Part shown: piece by piece, positions 32,939-41,276 of the stretch | Numbering within the stretch: the first letter of the stretch is position 1 | Layout of the letters: each line of letters starts with the position of its first letter | Source of the DNA: Flavobacterium caeni | GTDB taxonomy: Bacteria; Bacteroidota; Bacteroidia; Flavobacteriales; Flavobacteriaceae | Assembly: GCF_900101895.1 (NCBI RefSeq) | Contig: NZ_FMVF01000003.1 | Span: 301,258 to 365,257, forward strand | DNA length: 64,000 nt | Direction of reading: 5' to 3' | Translations under genes and position numbers: made by a program | Notes under the pieces: model-generated | Database searches by the model: none | Seen by the model: only the letters and a program-made list of their open reading frames with translations | Told to the model about the DNA's origin: nothing

Positions 32939-34480
32939 TTACTGTTTTATGAACTGGCCGCGCAGCTTTTGCCCCAAGGCCGATGCTTCGACAAAATAGA
33001 TCCCTGCGGGCAGATGCGCCACATCGATCCGCGCGGTCGCAAGTGTTTGGACGGTTTTCCCGGTGGCGTCGGTTACCGTCATGATCGCCTTTTCGAACCC
33101 ATCCGGCAACAAAATGTTCAACACCGATTGGGACGGATTGGGGAAAATGGTCAGTTCTTTGGTTATAAATTGTTTGGTTGCAAGCGGTTCGGGTTCGAAT
33201 TTCAAAACCCACAAATCCTGTTGGCCGTGGTTGCCCGAAACGTCGCCGTCGTTCGAAGAAGTCCCAGCGGCAGCCAGCAAACTTCCGCTGCTGTCAAAAA
33301 GACATGTACCCGCACCATCACTGTTTGTCCCGCCATACAAATCATACCATTGCATACCAAGATTGGCATCGAATTTCGCGACGAGCAGGTCTCTGTCGTC
33401 AATGCCATGGCTCCCTACAAAATCGCCTCCGTCATAATAAATGGACTCGCCCAGGAACACAAACCCGTTGTCGGGCGCGGCCGCGATCGAGATAAAAGAA
33501 TCGTCCGACAAATTGCCAAAACTCTCGGAATGGACGACGTTTCCGTTGGTGTCTATTTTAAGCGCCCACGCATCTGTGGTCATGTGAATTGCCCCTTGGT
33601 TTTCGGTCAAATCGCCATCGAATGACGCCGTTTGCCCGGCAATCAGAAAACCGCCGTCGGCAAGCGAAACAATGCCGTAAAGATAGTCATCGAAAGATCC
33701 TCCATAAGTTTCGTTCCACGCAATGCTGCCGTCTGCATTGAATTTGGTGACCATACCGTCAGGATATGCAGTGGAAACGCCTAAATTTTCAGAATACGAA
33801 AATCCGCTTACGACAAAACTTCCGTCGGCCGCCGCGGCACAGTACAACGCCGTGTCTTCCGAATCGCCATCGACACGCGTGGCCCATTGGATGTTTCCGG
33901 CGCTGTCGGTTTTGATACCCCAGCGGTCTCCGTTCACGGTATCACTATCGGGCAAATCGCCATCGGTAGAGGTGGAATTGGCGCAAATGAAGTAGCCGCC
34001 ATCGGTTGCCAATGCAATTCCCGAACCGTACTCTTCACCCGTCCCGCCGATGCATTTTTGCCATTGGACGTCGCCTGTCGCATCCAGTTTTACGAGCCAA
34101 ACATCGGAACCTCCGTGGTGGCCCGAAACATCACCATCGTTCGAGTAGGTGTTGCCCACGAACACAAATCCGCCATCGGTCGTGGCCTGTATGGCATAGC
34201 CACGGTCTGGTTGCGATCCGCCGTATGTTTTATTCCAAACTGTATTTCCTTCGCCGTCGAGCTTAACCAACCAAGCCGAACCGTTGGGTTCGTTTCCTGC
34301 CAGATCACCATCGGTAGCGGTCGCAAACGAGAGTACGGCATAACCGCCATCGGCCGTGCGGCAACTCGAAAAACCGAATTCATTTTGGCTGCCGCCTAAC
34401 GTTTTTTTCCATTCAACGGCGGGTTGGGAGAAAGCGCATGTGCCCAAAAGCAACATCGAACAAAGTAGTTTTTTTTTCAT
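32939..34480 (-). CDS. Secreted beta-propeller-like repeat protein with T9SS type A sorting domain
   Basis: A 513-residue exported protein. The signal peptide MKKKLLCSMLLLGTCAFSQ is coded right after an A9 tract that keeps the frame. The body is seven or eight repeats of about 50-55 residues built around DGGY/F-hydrophobic, TDGDL, a W-L-V-K-L-D strand and G-N-V-x-W, suggesting a beta-propeller. The C-terminus (LTIFPNPSQSVLNILLPDG to GQFIKQ) is a T9SS type A sorting domain. It lies inside the catabolic operon between the CoA ligase and the flavoprotein; why a surface protein should be there is unclear. Binding of substrate particles or cell-surface anchoring is speculation. Confidence 0.88.
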   Translation of the reverse strand: MKKKLLCSMLLLGTCAFSQPAVEWKKTLGGSQNEFGFSSCRTADGGYAVLSFATATDGDLAGNEPNGSAWLVKLDGEGNTVWNKTYGGSQPDRGYAIQATTDGGFVFVGNTYSNDGDVSGHHGGSDVWLVKLDATGDVQWQKCIGGTGEEYGSGIALATDGGYFICANSTSTDGDLPDSDTVNGDRWGIKTDSAGNIQWATRVDGDSEDTALYCAAAADGSFVVSGFSYSENLGVSTAYPDGMVTKFNADGSIAWNETYGGSFDDYLYGIVSLADGGFLIAGQTASFDGDLTENQGAIHMTTDAWALKIDTNGNVVHSESFGNLSDDSFISIAAAPDNGFVFLGESIYYDGGDFVGSHGIDDRDLLVAKFDANLGMQWYDLYGGTNSDGAGTCLFDSSGSLLAAAGTSSNDGDVSGNHGQQDLWVLKFEPEPLATKQFITKELTIFPNPSQSVLNILLPDGFEKAIMTVTDATGKTVQTLATARIDVAHLPAGIYFVEASALGQKLRGQFIKQ

Positions 34481-34496
34481 GGTTTGGTTTAAGGTT

Positions 34497-36101
34497 TCAA
34501 TTCTTTAGTTTAAATCGTTGTATTTTCCCCGTTTCGGTTTTCGGCAACGCATCCACAAAATGAATCTCGCGCGGATACTTATAGGGCGCGGCTGCGCTTT
34601 TGAACCATTCTTGTATTTCTTTGGTTTTGGCGTCACTGGCCAAAGCTTTATTTTTCAAGACGATGTGCGCGCAAACCAACATGCCGCGTTCTTCGTTGGG
34701 CAAACCCACGACGGCGCACTCGGCAATGTCTTCATGCCCTAGCAACACGTTCTCGACCTCGATGGCCGAAATGTTATAGCCCGACGAAATGATCATGTCG
34801 TCGCCGCGCGCCACGAACCAGAAATACCCGTCTTCGTCCTTCTTGAACACGTCGCCGGTAATGTTCCAACCGTTTTCTACGTATTCTTTTTGTTTGTCGG
34901 GCGCATTTAAATACTTGCAACCGGTGACACCGCGCACCGCAAGCCTTCCGGGTTCATTGACAGGCAATTCGCTGCCGTCTGCGCCGATGATTTTGGCCTC
35001 GTAACCGTGTACCGGTAACCCGGTCGCGCCCTTGCGCATGTTGCCCTCGTGCGAGGAGATGAAGATATGCAAAATTTCGGTCGATCCGATACCATCGATG
35101 ATCTTAAGCCCGGTGGCCGCGTGAAAATCTTCCCAAACCTTGAACGGCAAGGTTTCGCCTGCCGATACGCATTTGCGCAACGACGCAATATCGAAGTCCT
35201 TGACCAGTGTCGTGATGATGCGCCACGCCGTAGGGGCGGTGAAACAAATCGTGATTTTGTGCCGGTCGATGGCCTGCAACAACAATTCGGGCGTTGGCTT
35301 TTCGATCAAAAAAGTTGATGCGCCGTAGTAAAACGGAAACAAGACCAATCCGCCCAAACCAAACGTAAACCCAAGCGGCGGACTTCCGGTAAAAATGTCT
35401 TCTGGCGTGGGTTGCAGCGAATATTTCGGGAAGGCTTCGCAAATGAGCAAAATGTCGCGGTGAAAATGCGATGTCATCTTGGGTTTGCCCGTCGTTCCCG
35501 AGGTGAACCCGATGAGCGCAATCGAGTCGTGTAGTGTATGGTAGTTCTTGAAATCCTTGGGTTTGGATGCCATCAGTTGCTCCAACTCGCCCGGGTTTTC
35601 ATTCGATCCGTCGAATGTACAGGTCTGTTTTAGAAACGTCGATTGTACGCCCGACATTTCGTCCATGAGCCTTACATCGCACAACGCATGCGATATTTCG
35701 GCGCTGTCGATCATCACCGTGAGTTCTTTTTCGCGCAGCAAAGGCATGGTCGCCACGACAATCCCGCCGGCTTTGAGCACCGCGAACCAACACGCCACGA
35801 ACATGGGGTTGTTGGCCGATCGTATCAAGACACGGTTGCCCGATACCATTCCCAAATCGTCGACGAGTACATGCGCGATCTGGTTCGACTTGTCGTACAA
35901 ATCCTGGTACGTCCAGATTTCTGTGAACGTGCTGATGGCCACGCGATTGCCGCGTCCTTGCTTGATGTGGTCGTCGAGCAATCGGTCTACGCAATTCAAA
36001 CTTTCGGGAAACTGAAAGTCGGGATGGTCCAAAATGTAGTCGGGCTGCAATTCCTGCAAAGGCAGGTGTTCGTGCGCAAAATTGTCGGCGTAATGTTTCA
36101 C
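34497..36101 (-). CDS. Benzoate/anthranilate-type aryl-CoA ligase
   Basis: A 534-residue AMP-forming acyl-CoA synthetase. The P-loop-like motif is IGFTSGTTGKPKM, the A5 motif IDGIGSTE, A7 NITGDVF, A8 ARGDDMIISSGYNIS and the catalytic Lys in TETGKIQRF close to the C-terminus. The SPPLGFTFGLGG segment and overall length are those of the benzoate/2-aminobenzoate-CoA ligase group. The start is GTG at 36101. It is 11 bases after the anthraniloyl-CoA-type monooxygenase, so the two act in sequence: the ligase makes the aryl-CoA and the monooxygenase hydroxylates it. Salicylate is an alternative substrate. Confidence 0.88.
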   Translation of the reverse strand: MKHYADNFAHEHLPLQELQPDYILDHPDFQFPESLNCVDRLLDDHIKQGRGNRVAISTFTEIWTYQDLYDKSNQIAHVLVDDLGMVSGNRVLIRSANNPMFVACWFAVLKAGGIVVATMPLLREKELTVMIDSAEISHALCDVRLMDEMSGVQSTFLKQTCTFDGSNENPGELEQLMASKPKDFKNYHTLHDSIALIGFTSGTTGKPKMTSHFHRDILLICEAFPKYSLQPTPEDIFTGSPPLGFTFGLGGLVLFPFYYGASTFLIEKPTPELLLQAIDRHKITICFTAPTAWRIITTLVKDFDIASLRKCVSAGETLPFKVWEDFHAATGLKIIDGIGSTEILHIFISSHEGNMRKGATGLPVHGYEAKIIGADGSELPVNEPGRLAVRGVTGCKYLNAPDKQKEYVENGWNITGDVFKKDEDGYFWFVARGDDMIISSGYNISAIEVENVLLGHEDIAECAVVGLPNEERGMLVCAHIVLKNKALASDAKTKEIQEWFKSAAAPYKYPREIHFVDALPKTETGKIQRFKLKN

Positions 36102-36112
36102 GAATTTGTTGT

Positions 36113-38437
36113 CTATTTCTTGGTTTTAACGTCTGTTGCGGGTTTGTGGCTTTCGGGCTTCAGCGCTTTTCGCATGCCGTCTTTTTCCCTACGTTCGGCC
36201 TGCTTGAGCTGAAAAAGCGGTGCCGCGCCTTGCATGTATTGGTTGGGGATGTCGTCGGGCTGGAAGTTCTCGTACGCCTGCGCTTCCCTTACAAAATTAG
36301 GGTTGAGCAGCAGCGGTTTGCCTAGCGCCACCAAATCGGCGCGTCCGTTGAGCAATAGGGTATTGATCTGGTCGATGTCCTGGATAAAACCGGTGGTGAT
36401 GGTTGGCACGTCGACGGTATTGCGTACCAAATCCGAAAACGGCGTTTGCCACATTCGACCAATGGTTGGTTTTTGGTGCGCTACGGTATTGCCCGTCGAT
36501 ACATTGATGATGTCGGCGCCTGCTTCCTTAAATGCTGTGGCGATGGCAACCACTTCTTCGGGCGTGATGCCGTTCTCGGCCCAATCGGCTGCCGAAATGC
36601 GTACCGACATCGGTTTGTCGGGGTTAAAAACCTCGCGCATCGACCGAAACACATCCAGTGGAAACTTCAAACGGTTTTCGATGCTGCCACCGAATTCGTC
36701 GGTGCGTATATTGGTAAGCGGGGACAGGAACGAAGCGAGCAAAAATCCGTGGTGCGCCTGCAATTCGATCATGTCGAAGCCCGCGGCATCGGCGTTGACG
36801 GCGGCATGTATGAACTCGGCCGTGATGCGGTGCAGGTCGGATTTGTCCATTTCCTTGGGCACGGGCATCCCTTCTCGGAAAGCGATGGCCGAAGCCGAGA
36901 TCAAGTCCCAGCCTTTGCTTTCAAGCGGTATGTTGCTGCCCACAGATGGTACGTTCACCGAACCTTTGCGGCCCGAATGTCCGAGTTGTATCCCTATTTT
37001 GGTCTTGCTGTTTTTGTGGATGTAATCGACGATACGTTTCCACGCAACCACTTGTTCATCAGACCATATACCAGGACAACCTAAAGTGATACGTCCGGTT
37101 TTGGAAATGGCGGTCATCTCGGCGATGATGAGCCCCACGCCGCCGGTGGCACGTGCCCCGTAATGCACCAGATGCCAGTCGTTGATCAATCCGCCCTCGG
37201 CAGAATACTGGCCCATGGGTGACATCACAATCCGATTCTTGGTTTGCATACCGCGCAACTGGAAAGGCGTAAAAGCAGCCGGTGTGGCAAATTTGAAATT
37301 TCCGTTGGCCGAATTAAAGCCGGTCAACACTTTTTCTGTAAACGATGCATCGCGCAACATCAAGTTCTCGAAAGTCACTTTCTTGGCGCGGGTCATCACG
37401 CCGAAAGCGAATTGCATGAAATCGTGGCGCATGTGGCGTTCCATATGTTCAAACCAATCGAGCGACACATTGGCCGCATGTTGGATTTGTTCGACGCGGT
37501 TACGACGCAGCTTTTCGTAGTTTTCGAATGTTTTGGTTCTATCGGTTCCATATTGGACGACCGAATCGGCCAAACCGATCGCACATTCCATCGCCAGTTT
37601 CGTACCCGAACCGATCGAGTAGTGGGCCGTGGCCTTGGCGTCGCCGAGCAACACGATGTTGTCGTGGTGCCACTTTTGGTTGGTGATGGTAGGGAATTCG
37701 CGCCAGTGCGATTTGTTCGAAATCAGCGGATGTCCGTCGAGTTCCTCGGCAAAAATACCCGACAATTTCTCGATGGTGTCTTGCTCGTTGGTCGTCTCGA
37801 ATCCGGCATTGGCCCACGTTTCGGGCGTACACTCGAAAATCCAAGTGCTCATGCCCGGTTGGTACTGGTAGGTGTGCGCGACAAAAGTACCATAAGGCGT
37901 CGAGCGGAACCAGTACGTAAAGGCATCAAGTGGGCGCGTCGACCCCAACCAAACAAACTTGTTTTGTTGCTGTACGATATTTGTCCCGAATTGGGTCTTG
38001 AATTTCTCGCGAATGACGCTGTTGATGCCATCTGCCGCGACGATATAATCGGAATCCTTGAATTTCGAAAGGTTGTCAACATTGGCCTCGAAATGCAGGT
38101 TAACGCCTTCTTCTATGCATCTTTGTTGCAACAACTGGAGCAACGCCTTGCGCGAGCAGCCGCAAAATCCGTTGCCCTTGATGCGTACGATTTCGCCGTC
38201 GCGCGCCACATCCAAATCGTCCCAATAAGCAAAACTGTTGCGTATCAGCTCGTATGATTTGGGATCGCGCGAAAGGAACTCGCTCAGCGTTTCGTCCGAA
38301 AAAACGACGCCAAACCCAAAACTGTCGTCGGGTTTGTTTCTTTCATAAACATTTATTTCTGCATCCGGAATAGCCTTTTTGACAAGAATTGAAAAATATA
38401 ATCCACCAGGGCCACCTCCAACTACTGTTATTTTCAT
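36113..38437 (-). CDS. Bifunctional anthraniloyl/salicylyl-CoA 5-hydroxylase - OYE-type reductase
   Basis: A 774-residue fusion. Residues 1-370 form an FAD monooxygenase: GGGPGGLYFSIL at residue 7 for ADP binding and LLGDAKATAHYSIGSGTK for the second FAD site. Residues ~385-745 form an old-yellow-enzyme domain (IVMSPMGQYSAEGG, QLGHSGRKGS, VRISAADWAENG). This is the layout of Azoarcus 2-aminobenzoyl-CoA monooxygenase/reductase. It hydroxylates an aryl-CoA at C5. The start at 38437 overlaps the stop of a 51-codon fragment by ATGA. Its first ~35 codons are AT-rich compared with the rest, unlike any neighbour, whereas the upstream fragment has normal codon use. See the finding on this region. Confidence 0.9.
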   Translation of the reverse strand: MKITVVGGGPGGLYFSILVKKAIPDAEINVYERNKPDDSFGFGVVFSDETLSEFLSRDPKSYELIRNSFAYWDDLDVARDGEIVRIKGNGFCGCSRKALLQLLQQRCIEEGVNLHFEANVDNLSKFKDSDYIVAADGINSVIREKFKTQFGTNIVQQQNKFVWLGSTRPLDAFTYWFRSTPYGTFVAHTYQYQPGMSTWIFECTPETWANAGFETTNEQDTIEKLSGIFAEELDGHPLISNKSHWREFPTITNQKWHHDNIVLLGDAKATAHYSIGSGTKLAMECAIGLADSVVQYGTDRTKTFENYEKLRRNRVEQIQHAANVSLDWFEHMERHMRHDFMQFAFGVMTRAKKVTFENLMLRDASFTEKVLTGFNSANGNFKFATPAAFTPFQLRGMQTKNRIVMSPMGQYSAEGGLINDWHLVHYGARATGGVGLIIAEMTAISKTGRITLGCPGIWSDEQVVAWKRIVDYIHKNSKTKIGIQLGHSGRKGSVNVPSVGSNIPLESKGWDLISASAIAFREGMPVPKEMDKSDLHRITAEFIHAAVNADAAGFDMIELQAHHGFLLASFLSPLTNIRTDEFGGSIENRLKFPLDVFRSMREVFNPDKPMSVRISAADWAENGITPEEVVAIATAFKEAGADIINVSTGNTVAHQKPTIGRMWQTPFSDLVRNTVDVPTITTGFIQDIDQINTLLLNGRADLVALGKPLLLNPNFVREAQAYENFQPDDIPNQYMQGAAPLFQLKQAERREKDGMRKALKPESHKPATDVKTKK

Positions 38438-38589
38438 AGGTGATTATTTTTATACCTGACAGCCGCTGGCTGTCCTCCTTTTAATTTCAAATGTTCAAAA
38501 ACATCGATTTGTGCCGTCGGCACTGCTTTTTTGACCAGGATCGAAAAATACAATCCGCCCGGGCCGCCGCCAATTACCGTAATCTTCAT
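38434..38589 (-). pseudogene. Duplicated 5' fragment of the aryl-CoA monooxygenase gene
   Basis: A 51-codon frame starting MKITVIGGGPGGLYFSILV, 26 of whose first 32 residues match the start of the intact gene just downstream. The last 19 codons are unrelated and include the palindrome GACAGCC-GCT-GGCTGTC (38458-38474). It overlaps both the flavin-reductase stop and the monooxygenase start by ATGA, so it may still be translated. The synonymous sites differ widely from the intact copy. It probably represents the original 5' end. Confidence 0.8.
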
Positions 38590-39197
38590 TGTAAAGGTCG
38601 TTTGATGGAGAAAATTTCCCCGAGTTTTGCATAGTTGGCACCCGCCAGTCTGGCAACGGGCCTGTAAGTTTCCATGTTGATCTTGAAATCGTCGAGCCAA
38701 ACGCTTTCGTCAATATGAAACATGACGATTTTGCCGACGAGCAGCGTCGCACCGCCGTGTTGATGCCCGTCGAGCGTGTAATGGTGTACGAGCTCACACT
38801 CCAGATGGATCGGGCTTTCGGCCACGCGCGCGGGCTTTACTTTTACCGATGGAAGCGCAGTAAGACCGGCCAGTTCAAACTCGTCGACTTCTGGTGCCAC
38901 AATGGCCGATGTCGCATTCATTTGCGCAACGTTGTGTTCGGTCGCCATGTTGACGACAAATTCACGTGTAGCCAGTACGTTGTTGAGCGTATCTTTGTTG
39001 GTGTCGTTGGTGCGCACGGTCGAAAATACGACATGCGGCGGGTCGTCGCCGACGGCGTTGAAAAACGAAAAAGGGGCGAGGTTGCGAATACCTTGGGGGC
39101 TGATGCTCGAAATCCATCCGATGGGCCGCGGAATCACGGCTCCCGTCAGTAATTTATAAATAGATTTTTGGTCGGTTTCCTGCGGATCGAATTGCAT
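38586..39197 (-). CDS. Flavin reductase-domain protein
   Basis: The ATG at 39197 (MQFDPQETDQKS) is preferred to a GTG six codons earlier; 203 residues. The flavin-reductase/FMN-binding split-barrel pattern is present: AVIPRPIGWISSISPQG, NLAPFSFFNAVGDDPPHVV, then REFVVNM and a C-terminal FKINMETYRPVARLAG. It belongs to the DIM6/NTAB group and probably binds FMN. As first gene of the catabolic operon it may supply reduced flavin to a monooxygenase, although the aryl-CoA hydroxylase of this family normally uses NADH itself. Its stop overlaps the start of the duplicated fragment. Confidence 0.87.
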   Translation of the reverse strand: MQFDPQETDQKSIYKLLTGAVIPRPIGWISSISPQGIRNLAPFSFFNAVGDDPPHVVFSTVRTNDTNKDTLNNVLATREFVVNMATEHNVAQMNATSAIVAPEVDEFELAGLTALPSVKVKPARVAESPIHLECELVHHYTLDGHQHGGATLLVGKIVMFHIDESVWLDDFKINMETYRPVARLAGANYAKLGEIFSIKRPLQ

Positions 39198-39376
39198 TGG
39201 GTTGGTTGTTTGCACAAATTAAGTGAAAATCTTGCGAAATACATCGTTTTCGGAAAAGAAAGCCGGTCATCTGAAAAATTGGTTTTATATCGGTTGGGAG
39301 AACCGTCGTAGGATTTTTTTTCTATTTTAGTTCATTGTTGGGATAGTGTGGGTGAAATCTATGGGAAGACAGTGAA

Positions 39377-39509
39377 TTACAGGTTTTCTGTAATGTACTT
39401 CCTTTTGAAATGTATAGCTTCGCTCTAGGGAAGGGGGCTATGAAGGTTATCCCCAACGAAATTAAAAAATACCGCGCAAGCAGATTTTCTGTACATTTTG
39501 TTAAAGTTT
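39377..39509 (-). repeat. Palindrome-bounded intergenic repeat, copy 2 (inverted)
   Basis: The reverse complement of this segment matches 15267-15397: AAACTTTAACAAAAT, an interrupted palindrome, a central GGGGATAACCTTCATAGCCC block (39425-39454) and TTACAG-N5-CTGTAA (39377-39393). It occupies the divergent promoter region 39198-39580 between the catabolic operon and the transporter. No gene is visible in that gap. Confidence 0.8.
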
Positions 39510-39580
39510 AAACTGTATCGAGAAGTAGCGGATCAAGCATACCGTGACTATCGTTAAAACCAAACCAACATTAACCCCAC

Positions 39581-41050
39581 ATGAGCAAATCCACAAAAGG
39601 CATCTGGAAAGTCATTACGGCTTCGTCGATGGGCACCTTAATAGAATGGTACGATTTCTACATCTTTGGCAGCTTGGCTGTCGTCATTTCCACTAAATTT
39701 TTTCCCGCTGACAACCCAACGGCGGCATTCCTTTCGACGCTTGCGACCTTTGCGGCGGGCTTTGTCGTCCGGCCGTTCGGCGCGTTGTTCTTTGGACGTT
39801 TGGGCGATTTGATCGGCCGCAAATACACGTTTATGGTCACGCTGGTGCTCATGGGCGGCGCGACGTTTTTGATTGGTTGCATCCCGAGTTACGAAACCAT
39901 CGGGTACCTGGCGCCATTTTTGGTGCTCGTGTTGCGATTGCTCCAAGGACTTGCGCTGGGTGGCGAATACGGCGGCGCTGCAACCTATGTGGCCGAACAC
40001 GCGCCCAAAAACGAAAAAGGCTATTGGACTTCTTGGATACAAACGACGGCCACGGCCGGTTTGTTCGTTTCGCTGATGGTCATCCTGGCCACGCGCAGCG
40101 TTTTGTCGGAAGAAGCTTTTGACACCTGGGGTTGGCGTGTACCGTTCTGGGTTTCGATCCTGATGGTGTATGTGTCGTACTTGATCCGCCAAAAGATGGA
40201 CGAATCGCCCGTATTCGCCAAGGCCAAATCCGAAGGAAAAACCAGCACCAATCCGCTTAAGGAAAGTTTTGGCAACAAATACAACCTCAAATTCGTATTG
40301 CTCGCGCTGTTTGGCGCGACGATGGGGCAGGGCGTGGTTTGGTATACGGGCCAGTTTTATGCGATGAGTTTCCTCAAGACCGTCATGAACATCGATTCGT
40401 CGCAGGTCGATGGGTTGCTTGGCATCGCATTGTTGCTCGGAACGCCGTTCTTTGTAGTGTTCGGCTGGCTCAGCGACCGCGTGGGACGAAAAAGTATCAT
40501 GATGGTCGGGATGTTGCTCGCCATTTTACTGTATCGTCCGATTTACGAAAAAATGTACCAGACGACCAACGTAGCACACAAGACAGAAATGGCAGCCAAC
40601 ACGGCATCTGGCGACAAAATCGAAAAACAATACACCGACGGTACGCGACTCACCGAAACCACCTTTACGCACGAGGTACACGGGGTTTACAAAACCGAAA
40701 CCAAAAAAGTGTTGCTGATCAACGCGCACGACAAATGGATGCTGATTTTCCTGGTTTGGATCCAGGTCATTTTCGTGACGATGGTCTACGGACCGATTGC
40801 GGCTTTCCTGGTCGAAATGTTCCCGGTCAAGATCCGGTACACGTCGATGTCGCTGCCGTACCACGTGGGCAACGGGATTTTTGGCGGATTGCTGCCAGCG
40901 ATTTCGACCTATTTGGTGACCAACGCCCAGCAATCGGGCGATGCGCAATTTTACCTCGAAGGACTTTGGTACCCGATCATCATTGCATCGGTGAGCTTGG
41001 TCATCGGCATGATTTACCTCGACAAAAAAATCAACACCTTACACGACTGA
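39581..41050 (+). CDS. MFS transporter of the metabolite:H+ symporter (MHS) type
   Basis: A 489-residue, 12-helix permease. The N-terminal SSMGTLIEWYDFYIFG and the helix 2-3 loop GRLGDLIGRKYTF are typical of MHS proteins, which import organic acids such as shikimate, citrate or benzoates. About 65 polar residues (about 330-395), rich in Thr, Glu and Lys, are inserted near the middle of the second half, larger than in most family members. It diverges from the catabolic operon across a 383-bp gap and is probably its uptake system for anthranilate or a related acid. The next gene, a 74-aa membrane protein, follows after one base. Confidence 0.88.
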   Translation: MSKSTKGIWKVITASSMGTLIEWYDFYIFGSLAVVISTKFFPADNPTAAFLSTLATFAAGFVVRPFGALFFGRLGDLIGRKYTFMVTLVLMGGATFLIGCIPSYETIGYLAPFLVLVLRLLQGLALGGEYGGAATYVAEHAPKNEKGYWTSWIQTTATAGLFVSLMVILATRSVLSEEAFDTWGWRVPFWVSILMVYVSYLIRQKMDESPVFAKAKSEGKTSTNPLKESFGNKYNLKFVLLALFGATMGQGVVWYTGQFYAMSFLKTVMNIDSSQVDGLLGIALLLGTPFFVVFGWLSDRVGRKSIMMVGMLLAILLYRPIYEKMYQTTNVAHKTEMAANTASGDKIEKQYTDGTRLTETTFTHEVHGVYKTETKKVLLINAHDKWMLIFLVWIQVIFVTMVYGPIAAFLVEMFPVKIRYTSMSLPYHVGNGIFGGLLPAISTYLVTNAQQSGDAQFYLEGLWYPIIIASVSLVIGMIYLDKKINTLHD

Positions 41051-41051
41051 T

Positions 41052-41276
41052 ATGGACACCCTCAAAAGACTACTCGGCATCGTTTGGATCGCGCTGGCGT
41101 TGGCCGCGGCTTATTTTTGCATCTTCGAATTCGGGCTGCCTAAATTCAAGACCGACAAGCAAGAAGATACGGTTTTCGGGATCATCATTCTATTTGTACT
41201 CACGCCGCTCATCGTTTTGGGACTGGGCGTGTTTGGGTTTTATGCGCTTAAGGGTGAATACGATGCCGAAAAATAA
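41052..41276 (+). CDS. Small two-helix membrane protein (DUF6814-like)
   Basis: 74 residues with two hydrophobic helices (about 7-25 and 42-65) joined by a polar loop FKTDKQEDTV. It begins one base after the transporter stop and so is translationally coupled to it. Small membrane partners next to MFS genes are frequent in Bacteroidota; an accessory role for the transporter is inferred. Its stop abuts the stop of the convergent leucine-rich-repeat gene with no spacer. Confidence 0.75.
   Translation: MDTLKRLLGIVWIALALAAAYFCIFEFGLPKFKTDKQEDTVFGIIILFVLTPLIVLGLGVFGFYALKGEYDAEK

Noticed and set aside
38400..38480. Considered the 51-codon frame as a separate functional small gene.
   Set aside because: Its first 32 residues copy the monooxygenase start and the tail is unrelated, so a stranded fragment is the simpler reading; translation remains possible and is stated.
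15454..39197. Considered that the inverted elements at 15.3 and 39.4 kb bound a mobile island.
   Set aside because: The interval holds ordinary chromosomal genes, no integrase or transposase, and no target-site duplication is visible; only two repeat copies are seen.
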